Below, one piece after another: positions 33,388 through 37,919 of a stretch of 37,919 bases of DNA. The DNA is from an uncultured Pseudomonadota bacterium (GTDB taxonomy: Bacteria > Myxococcota_A > UBA796 > SXON01). How positions within the stretch are numbered: position 1 is the first letter of the stretch; every line of letters begins with the position of its first letter. The position numbers and the translations under genes were made by a program. The DNA lies in assembly GCA_903844155.1 (NCBI GenBank), contig CAIMSU010000249.1, positions 1 to 37,919 on the forward strand. Direction: 5' to 3'. The notes below the pieces were generated by a model that ran no database searches, was not told where the DNA came from, and worked only from the letters and a program-made list of their open reading frames with translations.

Positions 33388-33741
33388 ATGTCCCCCGCCG
33401 CCCCGCTCCGCATCTGCACCGACGAGGCCGCTCGTGTGCTCGGCGTGTCGCGGGACACGATCGACCGGATGATCGCGGAGGCCCCTGCCGACCTGCCGGG
33501 CGGTCCCGTCGACATCGGCGCGCTGGCGAGCAAGAAGCACCGTTGGGTCTGGGATGCCGCTCGCCTGACCGAGTGGTGGGACGCCTACGGTCGATGGCGG
33601 GCGACCAGGCGCGTCTCGGCGACGGTCGTGCGACCGCCGACCCGTCACCCCCGGATCGCGAACGCGAAGCCCCAGAACGCCGAGGCCCCACGCGGCAAGC
33701 TGACGTTTGCCGAGATCAACCCTCCACGCGGAGGGCGATGA
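33388..33741 (+). CDS. Excisionase-like HTH protein, 117 aa
   Basis: The product from ATG 33388 has an excisionase/MerR-type HTH (RICTDEAARVLGVSRDTIDR), a wing with LPGGPVDIGALASKKHRWVW, a Trp-rich helix (AARLTEWWDAYGRWRATRR) and a basic Pro-rich tail. It is convergent with the integrase and overlaps its 3' end by 26 bp, a typical place for a recombination directionality factor. ATG 33145 would give a longer two-HTH form. The ribosome site is weak in both cases. Confidence 0.6.
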   Translation: MSPAAPLRICTDEAARVLGVSRDTIDRMIAEAPADLPGGPVDIGALASKKHRWVWDAARLTEWWDAYGRWRATRRVSATVVRPPTRHPRIANAKPQNAEAPRGKLTFAEINPPRGGR

Positions 33742-34903
33742 CTTGGCCACGCTTCTGGATCGGCGGCACCTTCTTGAGCGCGGCGACCATGCGTTGCCAG
33801 TACGGCGACGAGGTCGACGTGCTCTCGGGGACGTAGGCGGCCTGCGTCGAGGTGGTCGCGTGACCGACCAGCAGGTTGACGATGACGTCGGGCACGTCCT
33901 GGTCGAGCAGTCCGACCTTGAACGCGCCGCGAAAGCTGTGGGCCGGACGAGCGTGCACGCGGCCGCCAGCGTCGTCCTCGGGCGCGCCCCACTTGGCCTC
34001 GGAGACGCCGGACAGAACCCATGCGCGGGTGAGCGGTCCGACCAGCGCGTCCTCCCGCCAGAGTCCAGGTCCCGTCTTTCGGCGGCTGTCGTTGGAGACG
34101 AAGATCGGGCCCTTCGGAGGCAGATCCCAGTTCCGCATGGCGTCGACCAGCGCCTCGTGGATTGGCACGGCCCGATGGCGAACGGCGCCTTTGGCTCCTC
34201 GCGCTCCAGCTCGCAAACGCAGGAGAGCGCGGTCCAGATCGATGTCGCTGCGATCGAGGGTGAGCGCCTGCGAGGCACGGATGCCCGTGTACCGCAGGAC
34301 CGTGGCGACACGCTCGTGCCAGCCCGAGAGCTGGGCGATCATCAGGTCGCAGTCCGCCCAGGTCGGCGTGTCGGTCGCCATCACCGGCGGCGGGGTGAAC
34401 ACGTCCTTGCCCACGATGCGACGGGGCTTGGGCACGCCCGCGTACTCGCGATCGTCGGCCCATGCCCACAGCCGCTCGACCTCGCCAACGAAGCGATCCC
34501 GGCGCTTGATGCCCTCTGCGGTCAGTACCTTGTCGAACGCACGGAGGTTGTCCGTCGTGAGAACGGTGACCACGGCGTCGTCGCCGACGTGCCCGAGGAA
34601 CTTGTTCATCATGGACATCCGGTACTTCTGCGTCGCCGGGTTCGGCCGGGCCTGTGCGTAGGCGACGGCGATGTCCCGCAGGCGGGCGACCGGGCGGTGC
34701 TGTTCCTCGAGGAACGTCTCCCCCTTCGCGTGCGAGACCTCGATGGCGCGGGCGCGCTCCTGGGCCTCGCGGAGGGTGCGGAACGAGCTCGTGCGCTCCT
34801 TGCGGTCCCGGGTCGTGGTTCCATCGGCGTTTTCGGCCGTGACGTAGTCGTCGAAGCGGACGAGGTAGCGGTCGCCGCGCTTGCTGATCTTGGGCTGCAT
34901 CAT
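33716..34903 (-). CDS. Tyrosine recombinase/integrase, 395 aa
   Basis: ATG 34903 (MMQPKISKRGDRYLVRFDDY) has GGAG about 8 nt upstream. The N-terminal part has an AP2-like arm-binding start and a core-binding domain (TQKYRMSMMNKFLGHVG). The catalytic domain has all residues: R209 in TGIRASQAL, H322 and R325 in HSFRGAF, H348 in VGHATTSTQ, and nucleophile Y357 in AAYVP. This is the phage/genomic-island class that uses tRNA genes. It starts about 105 nt from the tRNA 3' fragment and reads away from it, the standard layout of an integrase beside its attachment site. Confidence 0.88.
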   Translation of the reverse strand: MMQPKISKRGDRYLVRFDDYVTAENADGTTTRDRKERTSSFRTLREAQERARAIEVSHAKGETFLEEQHRPVARLRDIAVAYAQARPNPATQKYRMSMMNKFLGHVGDDAVVTVLTTDNLRAFDKVLTAEGIKRRDRFVGEVERLWAWADDREYAGVPKPRRIVGKDVFTPPPVMATDTPTWADCDLMIAQLSGWHERVATVLRYTGIRASQALTLDRSDIDLDRALLRLRAGARGAKGAVRHRAVPIHEALVDAMRNWDLPPKGPIFVSNDSRRKTGPGLWREDALVGPLTRAWVLSGVSEAKWGAPEDDAGGRVHARPAHSFRGAFKVGLLDQDVPDVIVNLLVGHATTSTQAAYVPESTSTSSPYWQRMVAALKKVPPIQKRGQVIALRVEG

Positions 34904-35009
34904 GGGGAGGCTCCGGGGTCGTTGTGGTACGGACGTGGTATGACGTACCACGAGCGCCACATGAAGTCACCCGTTCAAGCCTACAGTTCGCACAAAGCCC
35001 CGTGTCATC

Positions 35010-35045
35010 TCGCCAACACGGGTTCAAATCCCGTTGGGATCACCA
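35010..35045 (+). other. tRNA 3' fragment, predicted attachment site (attR)
   Basis: A complete T arm is seen: stem ACGGG (35018-35022), loop TTCAAAT, stem CCCGT (35030-35034). The 3' acceptor strand TGGGATC (35035-35041), discriminator A and CCA (35043-35045) follow. The 5' acceptor strand (would be GATCCCA) and the D and anticodon arms are missing from the preceding ~75 nt, so this is not a gene but the fragment left by site-specific integration. The intact tRNA should lie at the other end of the element, left of the window. Confidence 0.7.
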
Positions 35046-35118
35046 CCTCGAAATAGTGACGGTTGAACGGTAAGAAAGACGAACGCCGAAACGGCTGTAG
35101 TCGTACCGAATCCCGCCC

Positions 35119-35171
35119 ATGGTTGCAGAATCCCGCCCTTCATGGTTGCACCATGGTTGCAGGGTTGCAGA
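35119..35171 (+). repeat. Clustered CATGGTTGCA repeats
   Basis: CATGGTTGCA occurs at 35119, 35141 and 35152, with GGTTGCAG again at 35164. The first two repeats are each preceded by a GAATCCCGCCC-like stretch. Related to the palindrome at 35458-35482. Confidence 0.55.
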
Positions 35172-35457
35172 GGGGGATCGGTAGGGGGGATTACAGCGCG
35201 ACCGGCCGGAGTCCGGCCCGCAGGTGGAAGGGCGGGCCCCGGCTGAGGAGCGCGAGGGCCTGGAGATCGAGCCTGCGTGGCCGATCGGCGCGCGCGCGTG
35301 CTGCGGGGCGACGTCCGGCATCTCCGCAGGACCAGGGGCCCGGACGAGCCGGGGCTGCTGCCCGGTCGCTGGGGCAAGCTCGGGCGGCCGACGGTCGCGG
35401 CCGGCGGCAGGGCGGCTGGCGTGGATGGCGGACGGCGGCAGCCCTGGGGTAGGGTCC

Positions 35458-35482
35458 GTGGTTGCAACCATGGTGCAACCAC
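35458..35482. repeat. 25-bp palindrome built on TGGTTGCA
   Basis: GTGGTTGCA (35458-35466) and TGCAACCAC (35474-35482) are exact reverse complements around ACCATGG, whose core CCATGG is itself palindromic. It uses the same TGGTTGCA element as the cluster 300 bp to the left. Likely a binding site for a dimeric protein. Confidence 0.55.
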
Positions 35483-35676
35483 GGTGCGCGGGAGTCAGCG
35501 CCAGACCGGCGCCGCGTCCGGCTCCCGAGCATACAGAATGCCAGATCGCCGGTGCCGGTTTCCGAGCCGAGGGCGACCACCACCGCCCGGAACGCGACGC
35601 CGAGCCGCGTCATCGTCAAGAGACGGCTGGTAAATGACGCGAGCGAAGGCCGTCGTCCTCGGATACAAGGTGGGCC

Positions 35677-37839
35677 TTGTCCCACACCGTCGAAATGGAC
35701 GTCGCCGCTGTCGCCGAGCGAGCGTTTGCGCTGGTCGCTGCGGGGGCGCGTACCTACTCCAGCGACGATGCACTGGCGGCGATCCTCGAGATCCCCGTCG
35801 GATACCTCGAAGACGAGTCCATCGAGTACGTCATCCCGATCTTGGTTCGTCTCGCGGGCGGCAGCCTGCGCTGGGACATCGAGCGGCGCCCGGTTGTGGC
35901 GACGAAGAGGACTGACGACGTCGGTGACACGCTTGCTGCACTGAGGCAGCTGGTGGGCGAGTTGCGCGAATTACGGGTGCGGGCGGGGACACTCGCCCGG
36001 TGGTTCCGCCGGAAGCCCACCCGGATCTTGCCCGACGACCTGACAGACGACCTGCGCGACGCGGCGCCGAACTGGGGGGTCCTGTTCACGCTACCCCCGC
36101 GCGACATCCCGCTGGATGAACTCGTGGAGATCAAGTCTGGTCCAGACGTTCCCGGCATTCCGCCTCTTGTGCGAACCGCAGATGGTCCGACCGCAGACGG
36201 GGCCCTCGCCGACCTGACCGACTTCGACACATGGCGCTCCGATGCGCAGCGAGTCCTCGTCCGATGGATGTTGGACGATCAGGGGCCAAAGGAGATGCTC
36301 GGCGTCCTGCCAACGGGCGGGGGGAAGTCCCTGACGTTCCTGCTGCCAGCCCTCGTCCGAACTCAGAACGGCCGGCGCCCTGGGCTCACCGTCGTAGTCA
36401 CGCCGATCATCGCCCTGATGAACGATCAGGTGCAGCAAGCGCATGCGCGGTTTGCCGACAGGGCTCCCGACTTTGTGGTGCTGGAGAGCAACGGAACGGT
36501 CAGAGGGGCGGAGCGAACCGATCTGTTCCGGCGGCTCTTCCGCGGGGGCGTACACGTGCTGTACCTTTCCCCCGAGACGCTCCTGGACCCATGGTTCCTG
36601 AACGTGCTCATGACAGCCCCGGCGCCGCTCCAGCACTTTGTGGTCGATGAAGTGCACATGGTGGAGGAATGGGGCGAGGAGTTTCGCTGCGACTTCCAGC
36701 GACTCGGAGCAGCCCGACTGCGGCTTCTTGAAGCCCACCCGGGAATGCGGACGCTACTGCTCTCGGCGACTCTTGGCGCCGAAACGCGCAAGCTGGTGCT
36801 TGCTGCGCTCCGTTGCCCCGGTGCAGCCGTAGCGGAGCACTCGGAACATCGACCCGAGCTGTGTTTCGGCGTGCACCGCTTCGCCGACGCGGAGGAGCGG
36901 GATGACGCTCTTCTGCCCCTTTTGCGCTCCCTTCCCAGGCCGGGGATCATCTACTGCACCCGCACGGAGTCGTGCACCTGGCTGCTCGCGCTGCTGCGCG
37001 AAGCACGGATCAGGTCGTGCGCGGTCTACTTTGGAGCGACCGACCCGGTGGAGCGAAGACGGGTATTGAACGACTTCCAGGCGGGCTTGCTCGACATCAT
37101 CGTCGCGACCAACGCGTTTGGGCTGGGGGTGGACAAGCCCGATGTGCGCTTCGTCCTTCACTACCAGACGCCTGGCAGCATCGAGCGCTACTGCCAGGAG
37201 GCTGGCCGTGCCGGTCGCGATGGCGCGGAGGCTCATGCGCTGCTGCTGTACGTTCAGAGCGAGGCCAACGCCGCAGCGAAGCAGGAGGCATCGAGGCTCA
37301 GCACCCAGAAAGTCGCTGGCCGCTTTCATGGGATGTGGCGGGCCCGCACGGAACTGCCCGACGGAGGCGTCCTTCTCGACCCCCGGATTGTCCCCGACTA
37401 CGCTGGTGGCGGGACGGTGGAGATCGACGCCTGGCACGCCGCCTGGAATGAGGTGGCACTAAACGCGGCCGAGCGGGCGGGCGTCCTCACCGTCGAGGGG
37501 CATGTTGCCGTCAGGCTCTCTGGGGGGGTTGCCCAAGGAGACCGCCCCGAACACCCTCTTGAGGCGCGTCTGCATCGGAACGGGGACACCGATCTCGTCG
37601 AGGTTGCACGGGCGGCAGGAACGTCCTTACACGATGTTCAGGCCGCCTTCTTTCGCCTCGGCGCCGCGCGTTTGCTCGCAGCCGAGCCCGCCTACCGTGT
37701 CCTCGTTCGAGGAGTCAACCAGTCCCCGCCAGTGGAGGCCCGGATCGATGCCAACCGCGCACGGGAGCGAGCGCGCGCCCTAGCCCAAGATGTGCGCGAA
37801 CGCCGCGAATTCTCACATCCAAGCCTAGACAAAACATAG
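35677..37839 (+). CDS. RecQ-like (DpdF-like) SF2 helicase, 720 aa
   Basis: TTG 35677 has AAGGTG about 6 nt upstream; ATG 35695 is the alternative. SF2 helicase motifs are present: Walker A LPTGGGKS (K217), DEVH (324-327), SATL, YCTRTES, and the RecQ-type end FGLGVDKPDVRFVLHY with QEAGRAGRDG (507-516). Instead of RecQ's zinc-binding cysteines and RQC domain there is an unrecognised C-terminal ~190 residues, and the N-terminal ~190 residues are also unknown. This is the layout of DpdF-type helicases found with modified-DNA restriction loci, but no other dpd gene is seen. It lies outside the predicted att site, so it may belong to the chromosome or another island. Confidence 0.8.
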   Translation: MSHTVEMDVAAVAERAFALVAAGARTYSSDDALAAILEIPVGYLEDESIEYVIPILVRLAGGSLRWDIERRPVVATKRTDDVGDTLAALRQLVGELRELRVRAGTLARWFRRKPTRILPDDLTDDLRDAAPNWGVLFTLPPRDIPLDELVEIKSGPDVPGIPPLVRTADGPTADGALADLTDFDTWRSDAQRVLVRWMLDDQGPKEMLGVLPTGGGKSLTFLLPALVRTQNGRRPGLTVVVTPIIALMNDQVQQAHARFADRAPDFVVLESNGTVRGAERTDLFRRLFRGGVHVLYLSPETLLDPWFLNVLMTAPAPLQHFVVDEVHMVEEWGEEFRCDFQRLGAARLRLLEAHPGMRTLLLSATLGAETRKLVLAALRCPGAAVAEHSEHRPELCFGVHRFADAEERDDALLPLLRSLPRPGIIYCTRTESCTWLLALLREARIRSCAVYFGATDPVERRRVLNDFQAGLLDIIVATNAFGLGVDKPDVRFVLHYQTPGSIERYCQEAGRAGRDGAEAHALLLYVQSEANAAAKQEASRLSTQKVAGRFHGMWRARTELPDGGVLLDPRIVPDYAGGGTVEIDAWHAAWNEVALNAAERAGVLTVEGHVAVRLSGGVAQGDRPEHPLEARLHRNGDTDLVEVARAAGTSLHDVQAAFFRLGAARLLAAEPAYRVLVRGVNQSPPVEARIDANRARERARALAQDVRERREFSHPSLDKT

Positions 37840-37893
37840 GTTCCGCCTTAGTAGTTGGTTGTTGAAACCCCCACTACGAACGAGGAACCTATG
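37835..37893. repeat. Hairpin spanning the helicase stop and next start
   Basis: CATAGGTTCC (37835-37844) and GGAACCTATG (37884-37893) are exact reverse complements; inside them GTAGT (37851-37855) pairs with ACTAC (37873-37877). The left arm includes the helicase TAG, and the right arm includes the next ATG and part of its ribosome site (GAGG, 37882-37885). It could mask that start, or be an element end. Confidence 0.55.
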
Positions 37894-37919
37894 GGTAGGA
37901 GTTCTACCACACGCCGCGG
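37891..37919 (+). CDS. Start of a gene running off the window
   Basis: ATG 37891 has GAGG 5 nt upstream and reads MGRSSTTRR before the window ends. Nine codons are too few to identify it. It lies 51 nt after the helicase and within the hairpin 37835-37893. Confidence 0.35.

Larger units (their letters stand above)
35046..35676. other. Non-coding-looking region right of the att site
   Basis: About 630 nt with several open frames of Arg/Gly/Pro-rich composition on both strands, none with a recognisable domain or good ribosome site. It contains the TGGTTGCA repeats described separately. I support no gene here. Confidence 0.4.

Noticed and set aside
34970-35045. A complete tRNA gene
   Set aside because: Only the T arm and 3' acceptor strand exist; the matching 5' acceptor and other arms are missing.
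35040-35685. Several 118-164 codon frames on both strands right of the att site
   Set aside because: No domain, no ribosome site, biased Arg/Gly/Pro composition and overlap with repeats.

Overview
The window is high-GC bacterial DNA (roughly two thirds G+C by eye) with AGGAG-type ribosome binding sites, frequent GTG/TTG starts and many short gene overlaps. No housekeeping gene identifies the lineage. A tRNA fragment with an encoded CCA end would fit Myxococcota or another proteobacteria-like group, but an actinobacterium cannot be excluded. The gene content is that of a defence or mobile island: restriction, helicase-nuclease, toxin-antitoxin, integrase and many unknown genes.

Left part (3-16316). 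After three unrecognised genes comes the most striking locus. A single 2479-residue protein (1843-9282) joins a type IIG/PglX-like enzyme (PD-(D/E)XK nuclease plus N6-adenine methyltransferase) through an acidic Pro/Ala linker to a complete AddB-like region ending in an iron-sulphur nuclease. The next gene (9279-12455), overlapping by 4 nt, is an AddA/UvrD-like helicase-nuclease with all helicase motifs. Together they look like a modification-linked RecBCD/AddAB machine. Facing it, and overlapping its last 83 bp, is an McrBC pair (mcrB then mcrC on the minus strand), so methylation-setting and methylation-sensing systems sit tail to tail.

Centre (16476-22064). A minus-strand operon runs from two tandem small paralogues (21422, 21064) through a double-AAA+ ATPase (20650) to three unknown proteins and a SixA-like histidine phosphatase (16961). 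The first three genes each carry the same ~70-nt leader with a GGTTTC-N16/17-CGTAAC promoter-like pair. A 19-bp repeat (CGATTC twice, 13 bp apart) lies at the two ends of this operon. A small plus-strand gene (21630-21977) follows, then two hairpins.

22175-28447 is a series of minus-strand unknown genes. Two show reading-frame breaks. Others are a coiled-coil/XRE-HTH protein, a tandem gamma-glutamylcyclotransferase fusion and a helical protein.

28825-32213 holds an AbiEi-like antitoxin with a duplicated promoter/operator, a truncated AbiEii toxin remnant, and a convergent AlbA_2/Schlafen-type ATPase. Next come clustered CTACAGC/CTTTCAGC boxes, small excisionase-like HTH genes and a tyrosine integrase (34903-33716). 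The integrase points away from a tRNA 3' fragment (35010-35045), which I read as the right-hand attachment site. The island therefore probably extends left beyond the window. To the right lies a repeat-rich non-coding stretch, a RecQ/DpdF-like helicase and the start of another gene inside a hairpin.
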